Shown: positions 7,730-15,542 of the stretch, piece after piece
Layout: each line of letters starts with the position of its first letter
Numbering within the stretch: the stretch's first letter is position 1
Translations under genes and position numbers: made by a program
Origin: JADGOV01 sp963814355
GTDB lineage: Bacteria > Actinomycetota > Actinomycetes > JADGOV01
Direction: 5' to 3'
DNA: 64,000 nucleotides
NCBI GenBank assembly: GCA_963814355.1
Contig: CAWFCZ010000018.1
Location: 434,001 to 498,000, forward strand
Notes under the pieces: generated by a model
The model's input: only the letters and a program-made list of their open reading frames with translations
Told to the model about the DNA's origin: nothing
Database searches by the model: none

Positions 7730-7999
7730 ATGGACTGGCGCCACCGTGCCGCGTGCCGCGACGAGGATCCAGAGTTGTTCTTCCCGATCGGCACCACCGG
7801 TCCCGCGCTCTCCCAGGTCGAGGAGGCCAAGGCAGTCTGCCGGCGCTGTGAGGTTCGCGAGGACTGCCTCGCGTGGGCCATGGAAAGCGGCCAGGACTCC
7901 GGGGTGTGGGGCGGGCTGTCCGAGGACGAGCGCCGAGCTCTCAAGCGCCGGGCTCGGGTCGGGGTCCGGGCGCTGGTCCGTCCGGCTCAGACCGGCTAG
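7730..7999 (+). CDS. whiB1: WhiB-family iron-sulfur transcriptional regulator WhiB1
   Basis: A [4Fe-4S] cluster protein that works with the housekeeping sigma factor; WhiB1 is essential and nitric-oxide sensitive in mycobacteria. At 89 residues it begins MDWRHRAACRDEDPELFFP and carries the four cluster cysteines (Cys9, Cys37, Cys40, Cys46), the G-V-W-G-G turn (58-62) and the basic tail ERRALKRR. ATG 7730 is chosen over a GTG at 7715 because a GAGG site lies just before it. The gene is convergent with pdtaS and overlaps it by 59 bases, matching the whiB1/pdtaS neighbourhood known from mycobacteria. The 263-base upstream gap holds a candidate CRP site. Confidence 0.95.
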   Translation: MDWRHRAACRDEDPELFFPIGTTGPALSQVEEAKAVCRRCEVREDCLAWAMESGQDSGVWGGLSEDERRALKRRARVGVRALVRPAQTG

Positions 8000-9533
8000 A
8001 CCCATCAGCGGTTCGGAGCGCCCCCATCGCCGCCTCCCGCTGGCGGAGCGGGAGACTCAGCACCGCCTCGGTGCCCGCGTCCACGGCCGGTCGCAACACA
8101 ATGGTCCCACCCAACTCACTGCTCACCAGCGTTCGGACGATCTGTAAGCCCAGGCGATCCGACCCCTCGAGGGTAAACCCGGCCGGCAGGCCGGCGCCGT
8201 TGTCCCGTACCGAGACATCCAGGCCGTCCGCCCGGCGGGTGGCCGCCACCTGCACCCGCCCGGGAGCCCCAGTCCCGACGGTTCGCTCATCGACCGTCAC
8301 CTCGCCGGCCCCGCCCGCGAACGCGTGTTCCACGGCGTTCTGCAACAGCTCGGTGAGAATCATCGCCAGCGACGTGGCCACCGGAGCCGGCAGGCCACCG
8401 AAGCTTCCGCTGCGGCTGACAGCGACCTGACTGGCGGAGACTGTGACATCGGCCACCATGGCGATGATCCGGTCCGCCACCTCGTCGAAGGCCACCCACT
8501 CGTCCAGGGTTCGGGCCAGCGTCTCGTGGACCAGCGCGATGGAACTCACCCGGCGCACCGACTCCTCCAGCGCGGCCCGGGCCTCCGGGACGGCGAGACG
8601 CCGGGACTGGAGCCTCAGCAGCGCGGCGACCGTCTGCAAGTTGTTCTTGACCCGGTGGTGGATCTCCCGGATGGTGGCATCCTTGCCCAACAGCTGGCGG
8701 TCGCGGTGCCGCAGTTCGGTCACGTCGCGCACCAGCAGCATCGCCCCGATCCGCCGGCCGGCGGGCAGCAGCGGGATGGCCCGCAGCGCGACGACCGACC
8801 CGTTGGCCTCCAGTTCCCCCGACCGCGCTGCCCGGCCTTCGGCCACCGCGCTGATCGGTCCCGGCAGGCCTCCGTCGCCCAGCAGGGCAGCGGTCAGCCT
8901 CGCCAGGTGTACGCCGCTGAGATCGCCGGCATGGCCCAACCGCCGGTACGCCGAGAGCGCGTTGGGGCTGGCGAAGCTCACCCGGCCGGTTGCGTCGAGC
9001 CGGATGAGCCCGTCGCCGACGCGCGGCTCGGCGGCCAAGTGCTCCGGTGGCGGGCCAGGAAAGGGGAAGCGGCCCTCGCCGATCATGGCGGCCAGGTCCG
9101 CGGCACACTTCAGGTAGGCGAGGTCGAGCCGGCTCGGGGTCCGGGCGGCTTGCAGGTCCGTTTCCCGGGTGATCACGGCGATCGCCGCCCCGTCGTAGCG
9201 GACCGGGATCGCTTCCTCGCGGACCGGGATGCCGTCGCGCCACTCCGGGTCTCCCTCGCGATGGATCCGCTGCTGCGCCCAGGCCACGCGCAGCGCCTGC
9301 CGGTTCCCGGCGCTCACCTGGACCCCGACCCGATCGTCGAGGTGACAGGTCGGGCCGGTCGTCGGGCGCATCTGGGCGACCGCAAGGAAGTCGGCACCAC
9401 CGCGGATCGGGACCCAGAGCAGCAGATCGGCGAAGGAAAGGTCGGCCAACAGCTGCCAGTCGGCGACCAGCCGGTGCAGCCAGTCCAGGTCGCCGTCGGT
9501 CAGGGCGGTAGAGGCACGTACCAGGTCGGCCAT
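7941..9533 (-). CDS. pdtaS: Sensor histidine kinase PdtaS (HisKA_2 family)
   Basis: Soluble histidine kinase that in mycobacteria phosphorylates the RNA-binding antiterminator PdtaR. Its order is an N-terminal GAF-like domain (from WQLLADLSFADLLLWVP), a PAS domain (GLIRLDATGRVSFASPNALSAYRR), then the HisKA_2/HATPase core. The phosphoacceptor box reads REIHHRVKNNLQTVAALLRL, the N-box ELLQNAVEHAF, and the G-box DNGAGLPAGF. I use ATG 9533 (530 residues), with a GTG three codons further upstream as an alternative. An extra Pro/Ser-rich tail of about 25 residues lies in the overlap with whiB1. No pdtaR gene is nearby. It is divergent from bioA with only 32 bases between starts. Confidence 0.92.
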   Translation of the reverse strand: MADLVRASTALTDGDLDWLHRLVADWQLLADLSFADLLLWVPIRGGADFLAVAQMRPTTGPTCHLDDRVGVQVSAGNRQALRVAWAQQRIHREGDPEWRDGIPVREEAIPVRYDGAAIAVITRETDLQAARTPSRLDLAYLKCAADLAAMIGEGRFPFPGPPPEHLAAEPRVGDGLIRLDATGRVSFASPNALSAYRRLGHAGDLSGVHLARLTAALLGDGGLPGPISAVAEGRAARSGELEANGSVVALRAIPLLPAGRRIGAMLLVRDVTELRHRDRQLLGKDATIREIHHRVKNNLQTVAALLRLQSRRLAVPEARAALEESVRRVSSIALVHETLARTLDEWVAFDEVADRIIAMVADVTVSASQVAVSRSGSFGGLPAPVATSLAMILTELLQNAVEHAFAGGAGEVTVDERTVGTGAPGRVQVAATRRADGLDVSVRDNGAGLPAGFTLEGSDRLGLQIVRTLVSSELGGTIVLRPAVDAGTEAVLSLPLRQREAAMGALRTADGSSRSEPDGPAPGPRPEPGA

Positions 9534-9565
9534 CGTCGGCACGGCCGTCAGCGTAATCTCGCGCC

Positions 9566-10969
9566 GTGAGCGCGCATCCCACCTTCCTCCGGTCCGGGCC
9601 TGACCTCGCGGTGCCTCCCCCACCCTCGCGGCGGACCGCTGATCTGGTGTCGCGCGACCTCGCCTCGGTCTGGCATCCGTTCACCCAACAGTCGCTGTGG
9701 CCGCAGGACGACCCGCTGGTCATCGACTCCGCGCGGGGCTCCTGGCTCTACGACACCGACGGCCGGCGCTACCTCGACGGCGTCTCGTCGCTGTGGGTCA
9801 CCGTGCATGGCCATCGGGAGCCGGCCATCGACACCGCTATCCGGGCCCAGCTCGACCGGCTGGACCACGCTACGTTTCTGGGCCTGACGCACGAGCCCGG
9901 CATCGCGCTGGCCGAGGCGTTGCTGGAGACCGCTCCGGCCGGCCTGTCGCGGGTGTTCTACGCCGGCGACGGGGCCTCGGCGGTGGAGGCGGCGCTGAAG
10001 ATGGCCTTCCAGTACGCAGCGCAGCGCGGGGAGTGCCGCCCCCTGTTCGTCTCGGTCGCCCAGGGCTACCACGGCGACACCCTCGGCGCGGTCAGCGTCG
10101 GCGGTATCGACCTGTTCGCCGACACCTACCGGCCGATCCGGCTGGAGACCCGCCAGATTCCCTCCCCCGGCGTCGGGGCCGGCTCACCGGCGGAGCGGGC
10201 CGCGCGGGCCGCGGAGGCGCTGCGGGCGGTACTGGCCGCCGAGGGTGAGCGGGTCTGCGCGGTCATCGTCGAGCCGATGGTGCAGGCCGCGGCCGGGATG
10301 CTGACCCACACCGCCGACTTCCTGCGCGACGTCCGGCGTTGCTGCGACGCCGCCGGAACGCTGCTGATCGCCGACGAGGTGGCCACCGGGCTCGGGCGGA
10401 CCGGGCGGATGTGGGCGGTGGACCACGCCGGCGTGACGCCGGACCTGCTGACCTGCGGCAAGGGCCTGACCGGCGGCTACCTGCCGCTATCCGCGGTGCT
10501 GGCGACCGAGGAGGTATACGCCGGTTTCCTCGGCGCGCCGTCCAGCGGTCGGACGTTCTTCCACGGCCACACCTACACCGCGAATCCATTGTGCTGCGCG
10601 GCCGCGCTGGCCAACCTCGCCCTGATGGCCGAGCGCGGCACCGTGGCCCGGGCCGCGGCCATGGGCGAGACCCTGGGGCAGTTGCTGGCGCCGTTGGCCG
10701 CGGAGGTGGCGGAGATCCGGCGGATCGGCACCATGACCGGGATCGACCTCGGCGGCTGGGATCCGGATCTGCGGGTCGGCGCGCGAGTGTGCCGACGGGC
10801 CAGGGACCGCGGGGTCTGGGTCCGCCCGCTCGGAGACGTGGTGGTGCTGATGCCGCCGCTGGCCATCGCCCGCGACGAACTGGAGTTGCTGGCGGACACC
10901 GTCAGCATCGCGGTACGTGAGGTCCTCGCCGGCCACGACGGCCGGGGGCCCGGCGCGGGGCACCGGTGA
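9566..10969 (+). CDS. bioA: Adenosylmethionine-8-amino-7-oxononanoate aminotransferase
   Basis: Biotin synthesis: transfers an amino group, usually from S-adenosylmethionine, to 7-keto-8-aminopelargonate, giving 7,8-diaminopelargonate. PLP-dependent class III aminotransferase of 467 residues. Family signatures include WHPFTQQS near residue 38, VFYAGDGASAVEAALKMAFQ, LLIADEVATGLGRTG, and the PLP lysine in CGKGLTGGYLPLS (Lys299). The GTG start at 9566 heads the operon; the stop overlaps the bioF start by 4 bases. Confidence 0.95.
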   Translation: MSAHPTFLRSGPDLAVPPPPSRRTADLVSRDLASVWHPFTQQSLWPQDDPLVIDSARGSWLYDTDGRRYLDGVSSLWVTVHGHREPAIDTAIRAQLDRLDHATFLGLTHEPGIALAEALLETAPAGLSRVFYAGDGASAVEAALKMAFQYAAQRGECRPLFVSVAQGYHGDTLGAVSVGGIDLFADTYRPIRLETRQIPSPGVGAGSPAERAARAAEALRAVLAAEGERVCAVIVEPMVQAAAGMLTHTADFLRDVRRCCDAAGTLLIADEVATGLGRTGRMWAVDHAGVTPDLLTCGKGLTGGYLPLSAVLATEEVYAGFLGAPSSGRTFFHGHTYTANPLCCAAALANLALMAERGTVARAAAMGETLGQLLAPLAAEVAEIRRIGTMTGIDLGGWDPDLRVGARVCRRARDRGVWVRPLGDVVVLMPPLAIARDELELLADTVSIAVREVLAGHDGRGPGAGHR

Positions 10970-12139
10970 CCGCAACCGGGGCAGCCGCCTGTCTGGCCGG
11001 GGATGACCCACTGGGCTGGTTGGACGATCGGGCGGCCGCCCGGGTCGCCGCCGGGCTGCGCCGCAGCGTTCGGCCCCGCGAGTCCGGCGCCGACCTGGTG
11101 GATCTCGCCGGCAACGACTACCTCGGCCTGACCCGGCACCCGGCGGTGGTGCAGGCGGCTGTTGACGCGGTGACCACCTGGGGCGCGGGATCCACCGGCT
11201 CCCGCCTGGTCACCGGCTCGACCCGGCTGCACGCCGACCTGGAAGCGACCCTGGCCGGGCACCTCGGCACCGAGGCGGCGCTGGTGTTCTCCTCCGGCTA
11301 CCTGGCGAACATGGCGGTGGTCCCGGCGTTGGCCGGGCGCGGTGACCTGGTGGTCTCCGACGCCTACAACCACGCCTCGATCATCGACGCCTGCCGGCTC
11401 TCCGGGGCCGACGTCGAGGTGACGGCGCACCGGGACGTGTCCGCCGTGGCGGCGGCGCTGGCCAACCGGGCGCAGCCGCGGGCGCTAGTGGTCACCGACG
11501 GGGTCTTCTCCGTCGACGGCGACCTCGCCCCGCTGGCCGAGTTGCACCAGATTCTGTCGCCGGTACCGGGCCGTGCTGGTCATCGACGAGGCGCACGCGC
11601 TGGGAGTGGTCGGCCCGGCCGGTCAGGGCGCGGCCCACGCGGCCGGCATCGCCGCCGAGCCGGACGTGGTGCTCACCGTCACCCTGTCCAAGGCACTCGC
11701 CAGCCAGGGCGGTGCGGTGCTGGGCAGCCGCCGGGTGATCGACCACGCCGTGGACGCCGGCCGCCCGTTCATCTTCGACACCGGCCTGGCCCCGGCCTGC
11801 GCCGGTGCCGCGCTGGCCGCGCTGCGACTGCTGATCGCCGATCCCGGGCTGCCCGAGGCGACCCGGCGGACGGCCGGCGCCCTGGCGGCGACCGCCCGGG
11901 CCGCCGGGCTGGCCGCATCCGAGCCCGATGCGGCGGTGGTCGGCGTGCCGCTGGCCTCACCGGAGGCCGCGGTCGCGGCCGCCCAGACCTGCGCGCGCCA
12001 CGGCGTCGGCGTCGGCTGCTTCCGGCCGCCTTCGGTGCCCGACGGCGTGTCCCGGCTGCGGCTCACCGCCCACGCCGGACTGCCGGCGTACGCGCTGGAC
12101 CGGCTCGGCACGGCGCTGGGCGAGGTCGTGGCGGGCTGA
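10966..12139 (+). pseudogene. bioF: 8-amino-7-oxononanoate synthase BioF, interrupted by an apparent +1 frameshift
   Basis: First committed step of biotin ring assembly: condenses pimeloyl thioester with alanine. Residues 1 to about 196 are read from GTG 10966 (for example DLAGNDYLGLTRHP, GAGSTGSRLVTGST, SDAYNHASIIDACRL, DGVFSVDGDLAPLAELHQI). After base 11553 the family sequence continues one frame over: CRRYRAVLVIDEAHALGVVG, the PLP lysine in TLSKALASQGG, ending at the TGA 12137-12139. One extra base near 11554 explains this. Left as is, translation continues in the wrong frame to 12174. The rest of the pathway is intact, so either the base is an assembly or sequencing error or the strain cannot make AON with this copy. 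Confidence 0.85.
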
Positions 12140-12170
12140 GGGTGTCGGCTCACTCGCCCCCCCAGCTCCC

Positions 12171-12224
12171 GTGATCCAGGCCCCGCTGACCACCCCCAGC
12201 GGGGGCTGCCGGGCCCTGGATCAC
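12171..12224 (-). repeat. 54-bp GTGATCCAGG element, copy 1 (inverted relative to copy 2)
   Basis: Read on the minus strand, this 54-base stretch matches 15168-15221 on the plus strand at 46 of 54 positions without gaps. Its own ends form an inverted repeat (GTGATCCAGG against CCTGGATCAC) and the inside is a GC-rich palindromic core, so it can fold as a hairpin. It sits between convergent bioF and the saccharopine-dehydrogenase-like gene, whose stop codon it supplies. It could serve as a bidirectional terminator or be a small mobile palindromic element. Confidence 0.8.
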
Positions 12225-13360
12225 CCGGCCGGGGGACGTACCCGGGCCAGCCCGGCCTCGGCGCAGCCACGTTCCAGCCCGTCGATCCCGAAGGCGTCCA
12301 CCGGACCCAACGCTCCGGTGCCCGCCACCGCGCCGGCGGCAAGCTGTCCCGCCCCCCAGGCGAGCATCCGGGCGGTGAAGTCGTACCCGTCGACGCCTTC
12401 GACCAGCACCCGGGCCAGCGGATTCCCGGCCGCGTCGGAGCAGACCGCCACCACCCGGGAACGCCGCCGGGCCCGTACCTCGGCGTCTGGCCCGCTGCCG
12501 GTGCCGCGGGTGAACGGCCGGACCGCCGCGGCCACCAGGCCGGTCGCGCCCGGCACCCGGCGCAGCACCGACGCCCCCACCGACAACGCCTGCAGCGGAC
12601 GGGTCGCCGGGCCGAACCAGCCGAGGTATACCCCGACGTCGGTGAGCTGTGGGGCGATCCGGGGCAGGGCGTAGGGCTCGGTCGCCCCGACCGAAGCAGC
12701 CACGTGCAGCCGGCCGGCGACGTCGAAGGTCCGGACGTGGCGGGCGCTGGGTTCGGTCACGATCCGCCCGGCCCGAAAGGCGTGACTGGGGGCGAGCAGT
12801 ATCCCGGCCGCGGAGGCCCGGGTACCGCTGGACATCCCCCCGGCGTCGGCGGCGCCGGCCATGAAATAGCCGATGTCGACCCGGACCGCCGACGGCACCT
12901 GGGCAAGCGCGAGCGCCCCGGCCAGGTTGCCCGGTACGAAGTCGTATCCGAAGGCCGTCAGCAGCGCCGACCGCCCCGACCGCGGGCCGTAGTCGGTGAA
13001 CACCTGGCGGATGAACGGCGCCTCCCCGGTCGAGTCCAGGTAGTGCGCCCCGGCATCGACCGCGGCGGTGACCGCCGGCGCCCCGTACCGGGTGAAAGGG
13101 CCGACCGTGGAGATCAGCACGTCACCGGCACCGACAAGATGGCGCACGGTCCGCGGCCGGGCCACGTCGGCCACCGCGACATCCAGACCGCCGAGGTCGG
13201 CGGCGAGCGCGGCCAACCGGTCGGCGTGCCGACCGGCCAGCACCGGACGCGCGCCCCGGGCGACGAGCGCGTACGCGGTGAGCCGACCGGTGTAGCCGGT
13301 AGCCCCGAAGAGCACGATCCGGGCCGCGCTCGGCGACGTGCGAGCGGTGGAGGCAGCCAT
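12221..13360 (-). CDS. Saccharopine-dehydrogenase-like NAD(P)-binding protein
   Basis: A 379-residue oxidoreductase-like protein with an N-terminal Rossmann fold: RIVLFGATGYTGRLTAYALVARG, then VLAGRHADRLAALAADL. The pattern resembles the saccharopine-dehydrogenase-like family that includes mycobacterial trans-acting enoyl reductases, not true lysine-pathway saccharopine dehydrogenase; the substrate is unknown. ATG 13360 is used because anything further upstream runs into bioD; 18 bases separate the divergent starts. It interrupts the biotin operon between bioF and bioD, on the opposite strand. Its stop codon lies in the 54-bp element. Confidence 0.85.
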   Translation of the reverse strand: MAASTARTSPSAARIVLFGATGYTGRLTAYALVARGARPVLAGRHADRLAALAADLGGLDVAVADVARPRTVRHLVGAGDVLISTVGPFTRYGAPAVTAAVDAGAHYLDSTGEAPFIRQVFTDYGPRSGRSALLTAFGYDFVPGNLAGALALAQVPSAVRVDIGYFMAGAADAGGMSSGTRASAAGILLAPSHAFRAGRIVTEPSARHVRTFDVAGRLHVAASVGATEPYALPRIAPQLTDVGVYLGWFGPATRPLQALSVGASVLRRVPGATGLVAAAVRPFTRGTGSGPDAEVRARRRSRVVAVCSDAAGNPLARVLVEGVDGYDFTARMLAWGAGQLAAGAVAGTGALGPVDAFGIDGLERGCAEAGLARVRPPAG

Positions 13361-13378
13361 GCCCGCTAGCGTGCCACC

Positions 13379-14092
13379 GTGAGCGTCGTGTTCGTCACCG
13401 GCACCGGGACCGGCGTCGGCAAGACAGTGGTCACCGCCGCGCTGGCCGCCCTCGCGGTGTCGCGCGGCTGCTCGGTGGCGGTGGTCAAGCCGGCCCAGAC
13501 CGGCGTCGCCCCCGGCGAACCGGGGGACCTCGCCGAGGTGTGTCGCCTTGCCGCGCTGCCTGCCGACGCGGCGCTGGCGGAGTTCGTCCGCTACCCCGAC
13601 CCGCTGTCCCCGGCCGCCGCCGCCCGCCACGCCGGGCGACCATCGCTGGACTGCCAGGATGCGGTCCGCCGGATCCGCGAACTGGCGGGCACCTGCCGGC
13701 TGGTACTCGTTGAAGGTGCCGGCGGCCTGCTGGTGCGCTACGACGACGACGGCACCACGCTGGCCGACCTGGCCCGCGGCCTCGATGCCCCCCTGGTGGT
13801 GGTCACCAGACCCGGGCTCGGCACCCTGAACGAGACCGCGCTCACCCTGGAGGTGCTGGCCCACCGAGGGCTGGAGCTCGGCGGGCTGGTAATCGGCGCC
13901 TGGCCCGGACAGCCGGGCCTGGCCGACCGCAGCAACGTTCCCGACCTGGAGACCCTTGCTGCCCGCCCGCTCGGCGGTGCGCTGCCGGCCGGAGCGGGGC
14001 GCCTACCCCCGCCAGAGTTCCTCGCCATGGCCGCGGCCGCCCTGGCCCCGGCGTACGGCGGTCGGTTCGATCCGGCAAGATTTCGACCATGA
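13379..14092 (+). CDS. bioD: Dethiobiotin synthetase
   Basis: ATP-dependent carboxylation of 7,8-diaminopelargonate, closing the ureido ring to give dethiobiotin. A 237-residue P-loop protein with GTGTGVGKT at residues 8-16, substrate lysine region VVKPAQTG, and EGAGGLLV, all diagnostic. The GTG start at 13379 is divergent from the saccharopine-dehydrogenase-like gene and needs its own promoter in the 18-base gap or inside that gene. The last 4 bases overlap the bioB start (ATGA). Confidence 0.95.
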   Translation: MSVVFVTGTGTGVGKTVVTAALAALAVSRGCSVAVVKPAQTGVAPGEPGDLAEVCRLAALPADAALAEFVRYPDPLSPAAAARHAGRPSLDCQDAVRRIRELAGTCRLVLVEGAGGLLVRYDDDGTTLADLARGLDAPLVVVTRPGLGTLNETALTLEVLAHRGLELGGLVIGAWPGQPGLADRSNVPDLETLAARPLGGALPAGAGRLPPPEFLAMAAAALAPAYGGRFDPARFRP

Positions 14093-15105
14093 CCGCTCAC
14101 TCCGTCGAGACCGACATCCTGACCGTGGCCCGCCTGCAGGTGCTCGGACACGGCCAGGGGCTCACCGAGACCCAGGCCCTGGAGTGCCTGCGCCTGGGTG
14201 ATGACCGGCTCCCCGAGCTGCTCGGATTGGCCCACGAGGTCCGGCTGGCCTGGTGCGGGCCGGAGGTCGAGGTCGAGGGCATCGTCAGCCTCAAGACCGG
14301 CGGCTGCCCGGAGGACTGTCACTTCTGCTCCCAGTCCGGACAGTTCACCTCACCGGTGCGCTCCGTCTGGCTCGACGTTCCGGCGCTGGTGACCGCGGCC
14401 CGGGACACCGCGGCCACCGGGGCGACGGAGTTCTGCATCGTGGCCGCGGTCCGCGGTCCGGACCGCCGGCTCATGGACCAGGTGCGGGCCGGCATCGAGG
14501 CGATCCGGGCGGCCGGCATCGAGGTCAACATCGCCTGCTCACTGGGCATGCTCACCGCCGAGCAGGTGGCGGAGCTGGCCGGGATGGGCGTCCACCGGTA
14601 CAACCACAACCTGGAAACCGCCCGGTCCTACTTCCCGCAGGTGGTGACCACTCACACCTGGGAGGAGCGCTGGGACACCCTGCGCATGGTCGGCGAAGCC
14701 GGGATGGAAGTGTGCTGCGGCGGCATCGTCGGGATGGGCGAGAGCGTCGAGCAACGCGCCGAGTTCGCCGGGCAGCTCGGTGCGCTGATGCCGGACGAGG
14801 TCCCGCTCAACTTCCTCAACCCGCGGCCCGGGACACCGTTCGCGGACCGCGGCGTACTCGACGCCCGCGAGGCGCTGCGCACCATTGCCACCTTCCGGCT
14901 GGCGCTGCCCCGGACGATTCTGCGCTACGCCGGCGGGCGGGAGATAACTCTCGGCGACCTCGGCACCGAGAACGGGCTGCTCGGCGGGATCAACGCGATC
15001 ATCGTCGGCAACTACCTGACCACCCTCGGGCAGCCTCCGGAGCGGGACCTGGCCCTGCTCCGCCAGCTGCGCCTGCCGGTCAAGGCGCTCTCCCAGACCC
15101 TGTAG
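14089..15105 (+). CDS. bioB: Biotin synthase
   Basis: Radical-SAM enzyme that inserts sulfur into dethiobiotin. The SAM-cluster motif CPEDCHFC is at residues 73-80 (Cys73, Cys77, Cys80), followed by the conserved SQSGQF. Further family blocks are HRYNHNLETARSYFPQVVTTHTWEERWDTL, cited here by ends only (about residues 167-196), and AIIVGNYLTTLGQ near the C-terminus. Length 338 is normal. Coupled to bioD by a 4-base overlap; the operon then ends in palindromic sequence. Confidence 0.96.
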   Translation: MTAHSVETDILTVARLQVLGHGQGLTETQALECLRLGDDRLPELLGLAHEVRLAWCGPEVEVEGIVSLKTGGCPEDCHFCSQSGQFTSPVRSVWLDVPALVTAARDTAATGATEFCIVAAVRGPDRRLMDQVRAGIEAIRAAGIEVNIACSLGMLTAEQVAELAGMGVHRYNHNLETARSYFPQVVTTHTWEERWDTLRMVGEAGMEVCCGGIVGMGESVEQRAEFAGQLGALMPDEVPLNFLNPRPGTPFADRGVLDAREALRTIATFRLALPRTILRYAGGREITLGDLGTENGLLGGINAIIVGNYLTTLGQPPERDLALLRQLRLPVKALSQTL

Positions 15106-15167
15106 CTCGCCTCCGGGCCCGCCGCAACCCAGCGTCCACCGCCAACCGGACCCGGTGATCCAGCCCC

Positions 15168-15221
15168 ATGATTCAGGGCCCGGCAACCCCCACCGGCGGT
15201 GCTCGGCGGGGCCTGGATCAC
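15168..15221 (+). repeat. 54-bp GTGATCCAGG element, copy 2
   Basis: Plus-strand copy matching the minus-strand element at 12171-12224 (46 of 54 positions). A further GTGATCCAGCCCC lies just before it (15156-15168) and pairs with GGGGCCTGGATCAC at its right end, so the whole 15156-15221 stretch can form a long stem. It lies about 60 bases after the bioB stop, a position suited to transcription termination. Confidence 0.78.
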
Positions 15222-15222
15222 T

Positions 15223-15255
15223 CCCGCACCCCGCGATCTTGTCGTACGGTGCGGG
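15223..15255 (+). terminator. Possible hairpin terminator after the biotin operon
   Basis: CCCGCACC (15223-15230) is perfectly complementary to GGTGCGGG (15248-15255) across a 17-base loop. No U-run follows, as is common in GC-rich actinobacteria, so a terminator role is only suggested by position 120 bases after bioB. Confidence 0.35.
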
Positions 15256-15333
15256 CGCGGTGGGCTTCCTCGCCGTGCTGTGGTCGGTGTCGCACAGCAG
15301 GAGGCGCAGGCCAGCACGATCGTCTCGCTGCTG

Positions 15334-15396
15334 GTCAAGCTCGGCGCGGTGATGGTCAAGCTCGGCGCGGTGATGGTCAAGCTCGGCGCGGTGATG
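15334..15396 (+). repeat. Exact 21-bp tandem triplication
   Basis: Three identical 21-base units (15334-15354, 15355-15375, 15376-15396), each beginning GTCAAGCTCGGCG. A multiple of three, so if translated it gives three 7-residue repeats on either strand (VKLGAVM forward, HHRAELD on the reverse strand). No ribosome site or family resemblance supports translation in either direction. Perfect identity implies recent expansion. Confidence 0.85.
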
Positions 15397-15542
15397 GTCG
15401 GTGGAAGCCGGGGATCCGGGTGTGGTACCGCTGGCCGTCGACCCGGCCCGGGCCGCCGGCGGTACCGGCTGGCGACCTAACGCCGCCCGACCCGCAGGTA
15501 GCCTCGGAGGATGGCAGTGCTCTTCCGTCCGGGGGCGGGTGA

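Larger units (their letters stand above)
15106..15542 (+). other. 437-base stretch without a confident gene
   Basis: It holds, in order, the second copy of the 54-bp element with an extra half-site in front (15156-15221), a perfect 8-base stem hairpin (15223-15255), and an exact 21-bp triplication (15334-15396). A 94-codon open frame crosses the triplication from 15199 to 15480, reading V-K-L-G-A-V-M per repeat, but it starts inside the palindromic element and matches no family I know. The last 60 bases presumably carry the promoter and ribosome site of the flippase gene. Confidence 0.7.

Noticed and set aside
12171..15221. Transposon bounded by terminal inverted repeats
   Set aside because: No transposase between the copies, no obvious target-site duplication, and the enclosed genes are biotin genes; treated as a paired small element instead.
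15199..15480. Small repeat protein of 94 residues in the 21-bp triplication
   Set aside because: The start lies inside the 54-bp palindromic element, no ribosome site is visible and no family matches; kept only as a repeat observation.
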